From positions 1 through 64,000 of the forward strand of contig CAJQUW010006329.1 in assembly GCA_907163375.1 (NCBI GenBank): DNA of 64,000 bases. The letters run 5' to 3'. The position numbers and the translations under genes are program-made. The notes under the pieces are model-generated. The model was not told the DNA's origin and did not search any database. It worked only from the letters and a program-made list of their open reading frames with translations. Positions 13,155-22,383 of this stretch are shown here, in pieces. The first letter of the stretch is position 1. The number at the start of each line of letters is the position of its first letter. The stretch is from Prostheceraeus crozeri. Lineage: Eukaryota; Platyhelminthes; Polycladida; Euryleptidae.

Positions 13155-13799
13155 TAACAGTGTATTATTTTATTACTAGCTAGTGAAGCCACAGTCATAG
13201 GGCGGGTATAAATGTATACTTACATTTTTAATTTTACGGCATATATTTTCCTTATATGCCGTATTTTTTAGTACATGTATAAAAGTAATTTACATAATAA
13301 ACATCACTTTGATACATACTTACATGTACTGTCTGCCGTCCGAAAGCAAAATAACATAACTGACATTATTGGTAATTTACATTTTTTGTACCGCACTTTC
13401 AGATACAAATTCAAGTTGTGCACCTGAATTCAATGCAACAAATGTACTCGCATATTTGAGTCTCAGACTTTAACAAAATCAAACATGCAAGACAAAAAGA
13501 GAAGATTGTCAACCAAAAGAGAAGATGACAACCATCAAAATATCAGTTATGCTATTTTACTTTTGGACGGTAGCGGTACTGTGCATTAGATTGGAAGCTT
13601 TTTAAATAGCTTTCATGGGAAGCTTTTTGGTTGTCATACATTAATTTATTCTTACTATTGTTATGCAATTTCACATTGCATTGATAGACCGATAGCTATT
13701 CTACATTGAAGCATTCATTCTTTTCATAGTAGGCCTACTTGTAAAATTCATCACTTCATTTCAAATGTAAGTTCATCACACGACCCATTAAGATAGGTA

Positions 13800-15927
13800 A
13801 TATTCAAATCGCATGTCTTACGTACGCAGACGATATTCTCCTGTTGAGTGAAAGTGAGACAGGGTTGATGCATCAACTGAAATTAGTTGGAAACTTTTGT
13901 ACAGAAAATGGATTAACAATTAATTTCGATAAAACAAAAGCAATGATATTTAACAAGTTTCATAGCAATGATAGCATCGAAATAAAAATTGATAATATGA
14001 AATACGATGTAAATATAATTGATGAATTTAAATAACTTGGAATGTGGATATCTAAAAACAATAAAAAACATATTGAATACTTTGGTAAAAAAAGGTAAAC
14101 GTGCTTCATATGTGACCGAAAAGAAGTTAAGAGAATTCGGCCATGTAAATGGAAGTATAGTGAAGAACACTTTTGAAATGTTAACATTGTCTAAAATGAA
14201 ATACTGTGCTGAATTTTGTTCTCACAACAATCTAAATTGTATGAATAAGATTCAGTACCAATTTTATAAGAATCACTATCATTTGGCAAAATCAACCCCA
14301 AACTATTGTTTGATCGGAGAATTCGGACTTTTTCCAATAGAATTCTATTTCTATAAGGCGGCGATCACTTTCTGGATAAAATTAATAAATAGTAAAGACA
14401 ATAATTTAGCTAGTGAAATATATACTGAAATTTATAACCATATGAATAACTCTCAATATTCCTACACATGGACAGCCAAAGTGAAGATGTTACTGAAAGA
14501 AGTCAACCTATTACAGTTATGGCAAAATCAAAATGCTGTAGATAAAAGAATGATGGAGAAATGTACATGTAGTACTCTGTTTGAATACTTTCGTACTCAA
14601 TGGATCGATAGTGCCAAAGAGAGTAATACTGGCAGAAATTATTTGGAATTAGCAAACTTCGAAATGAATTTGAAGCCTTATCTAGATTTAGACGTACCAA
14701 TGGAAATAAATACGTTGATAAAATATAGAGCTAATAACCATGACCTTATGGTAAGGACTGGTATATACAAAAGTAAGAAATTATATGATGAACGTTTATG
14801 CGAAACCTGCAACAATCAAAAAGTTGAAACAATATATCATTTCTTTGTTGAATGTCCTGTATATCACCAAATTAGAAAGAAATTTGCACCATTCTTGAGA
14901 AACATAAGTTGTAAAGAAGAATTCTACTATAAAATAACTGCTCCCAGTATCGCCGAAATGAAAGGTATCTACAAATATCAAAATAATTCAAATAAAGTTA
15001 GGAAGAAAGACAAATCATAATAAATTGTCAAGTACATGCAGCTTTAGATAAATCAGGTCACCAATCTCATTTAAATTAATAGCTTGATTCCATACCAAAG
15101 CAGTCGCATAGATTTTTATGAAAAATCAAGGTCTGCCTTGATATTTCATGCTCTTTATTGTTTGATTTCTATGCTGAACCGTATTGAACAATACTGAGAA
15201 TATCTACGAAACTTCTGACCCTGCCCCTATCTTCTAACAATGGAAGTACCAACAAAAGCAAGCAAAATCGATTCGATGTTAAGAGTATTCATGCCGATTG
15301 ATAAAATAAATTGAAAACCAAATCTCTACCCAGTCAATACATAACTAACGGACGAAATACACGGAGAGCCGGTCATTGCTACGGAATATTAAAAATATCT
15401 CTCAATCTTTGTCAATTTGAAATCATGTGATTGTCAATTTGATTACAGGTGAGTTGCTTGATAACTTCATTTTTTATCTGGTTAAATACTTGCTACTGTA
15501 TCTCTCTCCTTGCATTATATATTGATCGGCTCTCCAAAACTTATTAATAAAACTTATAATCAAATTGTGGTTATTATATAAAACAAGAAATGAATCCAGA
15601 AAAGATACAAAATCACAGCTAAGATTTATTCATTCATAAGAATACTAAGACGTGAGATAATGTTAATATTATTGAACATGCATGTTTTTCAATATACAGA
15701 TAATTCATGATCAATTTTGATATTTGAGTTGCAATGCATGCAATGATTTACGCATGGCCTTTTCTTCCGATCCGTATCATCATTTCACTTGTACATCTCA
15801 TCCGCCATCCATCATACATTGTATATGGACATTTTTATCATTTCATCACTCATCACATCAATGTTATGTATATTTGTACTACGTTTTCCAAGTTGGAAAT
15901 AAACGTTTTGACTTTTGACTTTTGACA
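13800..15927 (+). pseudogene. 5'-truncated LINE: RT thumb, zinc-binding C-terminus and 3' tail
   Basis: The copy starts inside the RT with LTYADDILLLSESE; the YADD catalytic box is at 13823-13834. It continues through GLTINFDKTKAM to an in-frame TAA at 14032-14034 where the family has KYLG, then a frameshift at the A-run near 14088. From there 14091-15020 is one long frame: a helical C-terminal region ending in CETCNN....IYHFFVECPVY (about 14800-14870), the C-x2-C...H...C motif typical of LINE C-termini. The 3' end has AATAAA at about 15897 followed by repeats of TTTTGAC, a 3' tail type seen in L2/CR1-like LINEs. The 5' part (endonuclease, RT fingers and palm start) is missing, as expected for incomplete reverse transcription. 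Confidence 0.75.
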
Positions 15928-15929
15928 TT

Positions 15930-16399
15930 CTTTAGCCGAATATCCGAATGAAATTTTTGTACTTCATAATTAGCGATTTTCAACTTCACTGTAGTGCTTG
16001 AGCATGTGCATGCATGTAGTATAATCTGAAAATTTAATATATCTAGAGAGGATCTTAGGCGATATACGAAATCAACAACCCAACAACTGTCTGCACGAAC
16101 CATTTGAATAAGACCGTTCACACCGTCAATGCATTTAATTTAATCTCTCATTTTATTATTGTTCAGGTTTCGGTGCCGATCGGTATGGCAAAGTGAAAGC
16201 TGAAACAGAGTCAATTGTGCGCAAAAAGTTACATACTGAAGCGAAGTTACTGAAAAAACAAAATTTGTCCTGAACACACGAAATACGCAAAATGTGGCAA
16301 TTTTGCACTTTTTCTTCGATTTAATTGTCGTATTATCTTCGTGTCAGGGGAGTCTCAAATGTAGCTACTTTTATCTAAGGAAATCTAAGGCTTTTTTAA
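15930..16399. other. Right interior of the 8.9-kb element, no gene
   Basis: No open frame with family resemblance; probably original element DNA between the LINE insertion and the subterminal array. Confidence 0.45.
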
Positions 16400-16686
16400 T
16401 TTGCCTATGAAATTCCTATGACATAACTGTAAGGGAATACTAAGCTATTTGCTTGAAAGGGTTTTTTGAACTCGTATGGGAATGAAAGGGATTTCTATGG
16501 GATATCATATGGGATTCATAACGGATTTTAAGGGGATCCCGTAGAAAGCCTATAGAAAATCATATGGGATTCGTAAGGGATTTTAGGGGAATCCCATAGA
16601 AACCCCCCCTTCAGTCCCATTAAAAAAGGTCCAAAAAAACCATAGAAAATTTTGTATGGGAATCCCATACAATTGAGTCACTCGGG
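16400..16686. repeat. Right subterminal array and end of the 8.9-kb element
   Basis: Variants of CTATGGGATT and its inverse are repeated from about 16490 to 16670, in the opposite orientation to the left array, and the unit closes with GAGTCACTCGGG at 16675-16686. Confidence 0.6.
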
Positions 16687-17583
16687 CTCCTGCCTGACTT
16701 TGCTTGTCAGACTTGTCCACCCATAGGATGTGGCAGGTTTTGGACGTTTTGGGATGAGAAAGGGTATGTTTCGGGATGAAGGAGTTCTAGCATGGAGAAA
16801 CGGAGGCCAGATTCGGACTTTGCGTGAAATTTTGGGTCGGGAGGGTTATTGACTGTTGGTGTTGTAAGACTTTGGTGTTCCACCCTTTGGATTTTGCAAG
16901 TTTTGGACATTTTGGGATAAGAAAGGCCATGTTTCGGGGTGAAGGAGCGTTTGGAGAGAAAAACCGATGGCAAATTCGGAATCTACGTGAAAGTTTAGGT
17001 CGGGAAGGTTGTTTCCAGCTCAATCGGAGGAAAGATAGAAAACCTCAGCCCCCCCCCCGGCAGGCAGACTTGGAAAACCAGAGAAAGTTTTGGGAAACAG
17101 AGAAGGGTTTTGGAAATGACGGGAAGGCAGGAGGCAGGAAAGACTTGTTTCTCGACCGACTTCTCTCGACTGTATAAATGGAGTCTCTACTTGTGGGAAT
17201 CAGTTCAATCGCCAGTCGAGGTACAGTTAGGTGAGTGAACTCCAGAGCTCCGATGATAGAATCGCAAAACTCCAAAAACCGGGCATCCATAGGAAACCAA
17301 GGCAGATTTTTCGATTGCCGCACTCACCTAAGTTGTCAGAGTGAGTGGAGAGCCAGGAGATGGCCTAGTCTCCAGGCCATCGTAGTAGGCCTAAACTTTA
17401 AAGGCATGTATCTCTGCTTGTAGGAATCGAATGGACTTCGTTCAACGTTTGCTCAAGAGCTCATGATTCAGGTCACGTCATAGACTACTTTATAAGTAGT
17501 GCTATACTTCCGAATAATTTAGATTCGTTATTTTTGGAGGTTTTCTGGGGTTGTCGACCCTGCTGAATTCAACGAAGGCATTT
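16687..17583. repeat. Polinton left terminal repeat, inner part
   Basis: Inverted copy of about 29025-29906. With 7647-7778 it gives a terminal repeat of about 1.03 kb. The two arms differ by scattered substitutions and a small length difference in a C-rich tract. Open frames of 60-117 codons appear in both arms as mirror images and are by-products of the repeat. Confidence 0.85.
17167..17186. promoter_or_regulatory. TATA-like site in the Polinton terminal repeat
   Basis: GTATAAATGG at about 17173 is preserved in the inverted arm at about 29427-29446. Being in the terminal repeats and pointing inward on both sides, it could drive genes from either end. Only the motif and its conservation between arms support this. 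Confidence 0.4.
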
Positions 17584-17689
17584 ATAAGTGTGTACGAGTA
17601 AGTCTTCTCATGTCTTTACATTTCACATTTGCCTTTAGCAAGTCTCAGTGGCTCTGCAATCAAACAAAGTCACTCAAAGCGTGCATGGT

Positions 17690-18290
17690 ACGGAGAGTTT
17701 CGCTGTAATATTCCAATGACAGGGTGTTCCTTCGGGACAGCGGATGATGCCGTAGTGATTAGTGCGGCAAGGGAGTGTGTCATATTTTAGACCGAAACCT
17801 CTGGGGCAACTCATGTTGGACATTTGACACAGTTCTCAACGTAGCACTTTTGAACGCCAATCGGTTGACTCTTAGCTATCTTGTGATGGGTGGCTTATAA
17901 ACATCTCCATTGTAAAACGCTTGTGGATCATGACACGGCTTGTTATCACTCTCCAAGTTACAAACGGCTTGCTAACAGGCCACTGTCCACGTTCATCACG
18001 GCTCACTGTCAGGCACGTTAAGTTTCATGTTTTGCTGTCAGGTCATTGGCGGTGCAAGTGACCGAGATTTTCGGTGTAATACCTCCTGTTAGTGGGCGTT
18101 CTTTCGAGACAGTGGTGAAGTCCGTAGCGATGAGTACTGCACGGGACGTTGGCAATTGTAATCCTTGTGAAACCTCTCTGCGTCATGTTTCTAAGTGGTT
18201 GTCTTTCGTCTCAACGTTGTACTCTGACAGCCAGGGCGAAATTTGGCTATCTACCGCAGGTTGCCTTATAAAATCTCCATTGCACTGAGT
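17690..18290 (+). promoter_or_regulatory. Two diverged promoter-like repeats of about 230 bp
   Basis: The blocks 17690-17915 and 18050-18290 align along their whole length as a diverged direct repeat; shared words include CGGTGTAATA/CGCTGTAATA, TTC.GGGACAG/TTCGAGACAG and the end TTATAAA.ATCTCCATTG (17895 and 18266). The conserved TATA-like end suggests duplicated promoter modules at the left end of the Polinton interior. Function is inferred. Confidence 0.4.
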
Positions 18291-18543
18291 GCCTTAACAC
18301 TCTCCCGCAGGCTAGCCATAGGTAACTCATACATGTAAGAATGAACCATGAGCTCTTTTAAGAACTGCCTCTATCGCCGAGGCTAATTGATGAAGGGATG
18401 AAACGGGAGGCCACCCTTGCACCACATGCAACATACAACAGTCTTCTCTCTTCTATAGCAAGCAATATCTTATCATGTGAATGAAAATACAAGACAAACG
18501 TTCAACATTAGATAGTGTTTCATTCTAAAATACTGTAAAAATC

Positions 18544-18900
18544 TTGTTAGAACTGTGTCATTCATGCTATGTCTCAGAGGTACATGTAATAGGCAGAAAG
18601 ATGACAGATGCAGTAGAGTTTAATAATGAATTTTGTTCTTTACGTTTTCATCATCAAAGCCTTCGAGGTGTGATTAGGGACTACATCATCTCATTTCATC
18701 ATGAAAAGGCATCCTTAGAATTTGCTATCGCTAAAGGTTACTTCGTTTTCCAACAGCTCATGGACAGTTTGATGAATAAAGATGTGAAAGGACGTTTAGT
18801 TGCAGAGATCGAATTTGAGAAAGTGACTGATGAACATGCAGGTGAACGTTTAATGTTTCATTTTGCATCATATTCTGCAGAGACGATACATGATCCTTAA
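18544..18900 (+). CDS. Polinton fossil: open stretch of unknown function
   Basis: About 100 codons read into SLEFAIAKGYFVFQQLMD and GRLVAEIEFEKVTDE, then HFASYSAETIHDP before the stop. The composition is protein-like. The pattern of a helical part followed by a beta-rich EFEK...FHFAS stretch is faintly like the N-terminal region of Polinton polymerases, but too weak for a call. It lies between the duplicated TATA-like modules and a TATA box at 19140, on the strand opposite the polymerase. Part of a broken element. Confidence 0.4.
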   Translation: MLELCHSCYVSEVHVIGRKMTDAVEFNNEFCSLRFHHQSLRGVIRDYIISFHHEKASLEFAIAKGYFVFQQLMDSLMNKDVKGRLVAEIEFEKVTDEHAGERLMFHFASYSAETIHDP

Positions 18901-19099
18901 GATTTCTATCAGCAACACATGACGAAAATTGCATCTCGAATAGATTCATTTCATGAGCATGGATAAAACACATTCATATTCAGCTCAGTGTACTAAACTA
19001 GATTTGACTGCAAGATTTGGGAAAGGCAATCATGAGTCAGACGTCCGCGTGCCTCCTTTTCCCTACCGCAAAGAAGTCAGGGGAGAAACGGAGGTCTCT

Positions 19100-19147
19100 G
19101 ATTGGCTCACATAGTGTCAAATGTGGATTCGCAGGAGACTATAAAAG
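19100..19147 (+). promoter_or_regulatory. Core promoter candidate (ATTGG and TATAAAAG)
   Basis: An inverted CCAAT box (GATTGGCTC at 19100) stands about 38 bp before TATAAAAG at 19140-19147. The first + strand ATG with a protein-like frame is at 19268, a normal distance for a Polinton-internal promoter. Confidence 0.5.
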
Positions 19148-19201
19148 CAGTCATCTCCCCATTTTCTCTTCATTTACTTTTTCTTGACCTGAAAAGCGTG
19201 T

Positions 19202-19513
19202 GTGACTTTCTCAAGCCATTCTCCGTCTCAATTTTTCCCGATTCAATCCTGTTTCCGAATTTTGCAAATGAGTGTCATGACTGTGTGGCCTAAACCTTAC
19301 CAGCATATTAGAAACGAGAAGCAGGAGATAGTGTGGCCGATGATTGTAGAAACATGTTTTGTTGAGCCATCACCACCACCGCCTCCACCACCGCCACCTA
19401 GACGCTTTACCTTCAAGTTCTTTAGGGAATTGAAGCTTAATTCGAGGTTGAAGGGTACACTCATTAGTTTACTAGATGAAGACGAGGTGCTAGACTTTGG
19501 TGATAAGCTTTAA
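19202..19513 (+). CDS. Polinton fossil: proline-tract protein of unknown function
   Basis: The most likely start is the ATG at 19268. The product has a run of nine prolines followed by RRFTFKFFRELKLNSRLKG and an acidic end LLDEDEVLDFGDKL. It has no domain I recognise. It is the first frame after the TATAAAAG site and heads the + strand cluster 19.2-21.3 kb. Confidence 0.4.
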   Translation: MTFSSHSPSQFFPIQSCFRILQMSVMTVWPKPYQHIRNEKQEIVWPMIVETCFVEPSPPPPPPPPPRRFTFKFFRELKLNSRLKGTLISLLDEDEVLDFGDKL

Positions 19514-19591
19514 ATAATGTGAACGCAACAAGAGGTCCTCTTAAGGGCCACCTCATATGTCACTGCTGAGCTAAGGATTTTCTTTTCTCTG

Positions 19592-20149
19592 ATGATCATG
19601 AATTTACTTAGTGGTATTCTTTCGTTACAGACTGCCATGGCCATGAATCCTACTCCTACTGCTGCATCACTCAATCCTCATCATCTCGAGCTGTGGAATC
19701 CGAAAATTGAAAAGGTAATTCAAGGCTATCCCACCTACAAACAACAAGTGCGCTACAACGGTGTTCGACTCTATCTTCAAGCGCCGGCGATATACTTACC
19801 AAAAGTTGATACGCAAGTAAATCGTTGCGGACAAAACCTGTGTATACCTATCGATAATTGGTTGCGTCAACAGTTTAATATTTTAGAAGACGTTGTGAGG
19901 CAAAAGGCTGTTCTTCCAATTGAACTATTGCAGCTGTGGCCAGAAAAGAGAGCTTCATATTATAAACCCTTGTATCGCGGCACTCGCTGTTTCATTTTAC
20001 AAAGCAAGTATTGTAAAGTCACTTCAGGAGTGACAGTTGAACAGTCAGTTGAAACAGAATTGTCAAAGCTAGGTACAGGATTTTTTATTCCTTTCGTATT
20101 GAGGTGCCTGCTGTTTATGTGGGACCTCATCAATGTGATGGTAATTTGA
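19592..20149 (+). CDS. Polinton fossil: unknown protein
   Basis: From the internal ATG at about 19637 the product begins MNPTPTAASLNPHHLELWNP and has a globular composition with many aromatic and beta-prone segments (RYNGVRLYLQAP, RGTRCFILQSKYCKVTS). No family is recognised; a nucleic-acid-binding beta fold would suit the composition and the neighbours but is a guess. The element is a fossil. Confidence 0.4.
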   Translation: MIMNLLSGILSLQTAMAMNPTPTAASLNPHHLELWNPKIEKVIQGYPTYKQQVRYNGVRLYLQAPAIYLPKVDTQVNRCGQNLCIPIDNWLRQQFNILEDVVRQKAVLPIELLQLWPEKRASYYKPLYRGTRCFILQSKYCKVTSGVTVEQSVETELSKLGTGFFIPFVLRCLLFMWDLINVMVI

Positions 20150-20322
20150 TTTCTCTCAATTTGCGTATTTCTCAAATTCATCATCAACCTGAGTTAACAG
20201 GTCTTGATCACTTTGAGAAAGTCATTGATTCATGTGTGAAAGAGTGTCAAGAGCCTGTAACCAAGCCTAAACGTCGTCGTGTATCAAAGAAAGATGGTGT
20301 TACCACCAAAGAGAAATCTTAA
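20104..20322 (+). CDS. Polinton fossil: short frame with basic tail
   Basis: A 72-codon frame starting MPAVYVGPHQCDGNLISLNL, with an acidic-to-basic tail containing KPKRRRVSKK, a nuclear-localisation-like run. It overlaps the neighbouring frame. Function unknown. Confidence 0.35.
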   Translation: MPAVYVGPHQCDGNLISLNLRISQIHHQPELTGLDHFEKVIDSCVKECQEPVTKPKRRRVSKKDGVTTKEKS

Positions 20323-20334
20323 GTATTCTAATCA

Positions 20335-20472
20335 GTTAGTATGTAGTGAATGTGGAAAACGTGGTCTTGTGCGTTATATTCAATTAATACATTGCAATCA
20401 TGTTGCATGCATCTTTTGTTATTTGAAGGGCAGACATCCTTGTAAAGTTCCTACTCAATGTATTATGTTGTA
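20335..20472 (+). CDS. Polinton fossil: RING-like zinc finger
   Basis: The frame shows CSECGKRG, then about 11 residues later HCNHVACIFC and finally HPCKVPTQC. The spacing C-x2-C...C-x-H-x3-C-x2-C...C-x5-C resembles a compact RING-type cross-brace. RING proteins are usually E3 ubiquitin ligases; whether this one was cannot be seen. Confidence 0.45.
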
Positions 20473-20812
20473 ATGTACATCACGTCTTTTTGATATTGTA
20501 GGTTGTCATCTTCATAGAATGTGAGGGGATTCCAATGCAGGAGTTGAGTGCTATTGCAATGAGGGAAAGCGATCAAACTGTTGTTAGTGTATATCATAGA
20601 TTTGCCTACTGTCCTCCACACAAAAGACGAATGGTCACGACGTCATGTGCATGGACTTGATCCTTCTATTTTGATTCATATTGGATTTGTGAATGAAACG
20701 TATTTGATAAGTGATTTCATACGATGGCTGTCAGGTTTTCATATTGTCAACATATTATATTAATATATGTCAAAAAGGGAAGTTTACTCAGCCCTCATGT
20801 CTTTTTAGAATC

Positions 20813-21253
20813 ATGCGTCTTCCCATCCGCATCCTCAACGACATGCGCGAAATCAATCTCGGAAGAGACATCGATTTAGAACAGTTGCACGCCCATCTTC
20901 CCGATTCAGTGTATCATCGCGGTCGAAATCCTCAAATCATTCACTGCGGTAAAATACAAGTCCTTGGAAACCTTTCTCATTTCGTGATGCAGTCCATGTG
21001 TTACGAAGTCGTCAAGAAAATGCGAACATTCTTCCCTCATCTACGTCTCAGCCCCCTGACATTGAAGAATATAGTAGTGTCTGTTCAATTGAAGATGATA
21101 GTGAATCTGGCAAACATTAAAACCTGTTTTCATGGTATATTTTATGAAACTGAACTCTTTCAGGCTGTTCTGATTCGGAAGTGGCATCCTGTACATATTG
21201 CAGTGTTTCACAACGGACATTGTATCTTGACCGGTTTGCATGATGTCAGTTAA
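20813..21253 (+). CDS. Polinton fossil: TATA-binding-protein-like product
   Basis: From the ATG at 20813 the frame reads MRLPIRILNDMREINLGRDI and continues to a stop at about 21253 (about 146 codons). The second half follows the TBP repeat closely: LKNIVVSVQLKMIVNLANIK (TBP: .NIV.SV.L...LDL..I), FYETELFQAVLIRK (TBP: Y.PE.FP..I.R), and HIAVFHNGHCILTGL (TBP: .LIF.SGK.V.TGA). Before it, YEVVKKMRTFFPHLRLSPLT matches the linker helix YA..V.KLGF.....DF, and INLGRDIDLEQLHAHL with CGKIQVLGN fits a shortened first repeat. So both halves of the saddle fold are suggested. Role by inference: a promoter-recognition factor of the element. A TBP-like gene is not one of the standard Polinton parts I know. 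Confidence 0.55.
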   Translation: MRLPIRILNDMREINLGRDIDLEQLHAHLPDSVYHRGRNPQIIHCGKIQVLGNLSHFVMQSMCYEVVKKMRTFFPHLRLSPLTLKNIVVSVQLKMIVNLANIKTCFHGIFYETELFQAVLIRKWHPVHIAVFHNGHCILTGLHDVS

Positions 21254-21377
21254 GTAGCTGACATTGTTAAATCTTTGATGCATTATCTGTTTGAGTCACA
21301 GTTAATAGAATCGTGTTAATCACATGATGTGTTGTGAATGAGTCATCCCATTGCTGATGAACTATCGTTCACACACA

Positions 21378-21600
21378 CACTTGTCGGTTAAAAGGTCACA
21401 CTGTCTAACTTCAGGCGCCATCGATATGAGTCATCTGAATAAATAATGCCCACACGCACTTGTCGGTGAAAAGATCACGCTGTCTGACTTAGGCGCCATC
21501 GGTATGAGTCATCTGAATAAATAATGCTCACGCCCACACACTTGTCGGTGAAAAGGTCATCAACAAGTTTGACTGGCGCTTTATGATGAGTCAGTACTAT
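21378..21600. repeat. About 80-bp tandem repeat, 2.5-3 units
   Basis: Units start at about 21381, 21460 and 21542 with TTGTCGGT.AAAAG.TCA and carry GGCGCCATCG.TATGAGTCA and AATAAATAATGC. They lie between the convergent + strand cluster and the - strand polymerase; the AATAAA words could serve as poly(A) signals for the upstream gene. Confidence 0.7.
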
Positions 21601-21774
21601 TTGTGGACATGTAAGTAAGCGACCTAAACTTGATAAGGATGCTATAGGGCGATGTAATCCTACCGATAGAAAATTATTTGCGAATAATTACTTAATGGTG
21701 AAACAAGCCAGGAAAGTGACATGTTTTCCTAAACCCCGGAAGATATGTGGTCAGATAAAAATTCGACTTCCTTT

Positions 21775-21931
21775 CTAACTTTACAAACAGTGACATGCTT
21801 ATGACATTATTCCTAACTTTGCAAACACTGAAATGGTTATGACATTATTTCTTACCTTACAAACAGGGAAGTGGTTATGACATTCTGTCTAACTTTACAG
21901 ACAGTGAAATGGTTTTGACATTATTACTAAG
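21775..21931. repeat. 38-40 bp tandem repeat, four units
   Basis: Four diverged units of the form TAACTTTACAAACAGTGA followed by ATGGTTATGACATTATT, beginning near 21776, 21814, 21852 and 21892, in the intergenic space of the Polinton fossil. Confidence 0.75.
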
Positions 21932-22383
21932 TCAGTCCCACATATTTGAGCCCCAACTTTATGTGAAAAGAAAGCGACAGAGTATGTACATGACATGCTA
22001 TTGAGAAACACTGCCGATTTCACATAAGCAAAATGCTGATGGTATCAGAAAACAAAGTTTTTATCTCACTCATCACTGGAGAAAACAAAGTCACTGTAGT
22101 GCAGGAAACTGTACAGGGACAAAACAAAGTCAGGAAAACCAGTTGATATGCATGTCATGATATGGAGTAATCAGAATATGGACACATGTCACGAGATACT
22201 TACTCAGAACACCCCATAGAAAACGCCATGGAGTGACAAAGGAAAACATCAACCATAACAGAGAGGAAGCATTCATCATCAAACATCGCGGGACGGAGGA
22301 GGAGAAAGTTTCTGTCTCTTGGGTGGTGGTAAATGTGTGTCTGGATGGCCATAAGGTAGTGAGTGATTAGGACTCATCCAGCA

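Larger units (their letters stand above)
7779..16686. mobile_element. 8.9-kb DNA-transposon-like element with 12-bp ends CCCGAGTGACTC
   Basis: The Polinton left repeat is interrupted by a unit that begins CCCGAGTGACTC at 7779 and ends with the exact inverse at 16686. Comparison with the uninterrupted right repeat shows the empty site: left flank ...CCCCT and right flank CTCCTGCC join to the right-copy sequence with one base difference if CT is the duplicated target, or CTC with an 11-bp inverted end. Both ends carry arrays of TATGGGAT/AATCCCAT-like words in opposite orientation. I find no transposase. The interior holds a Penelope-like RT relic (9280-10700), a structured hairpin and a LINE relic (13800-15927). 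Short duplications of 2-3 bp and subterminal repeats recall CACTA/EnSpm relatives, but the termini are not CACTA, so the superfamily is open. It is probably non-autonomous. Confidence 0.7.

Noticed and set aside
16430-16674. Array of short TATGGGATT words, possibly CRISPR or telomere-like
   Set aside because: The spacing is irregular, words occur in both orientations, there are no unique equal-sized spacers, and the array sits directly inside a transposon end.
17045-17323. Matching 60-117 codon frames here and at 29183-29887
   Set aside because: They are mirror images because the Polinton terminal repeats are inverted copies; the sequences have no domain and cross a poly-C tract.
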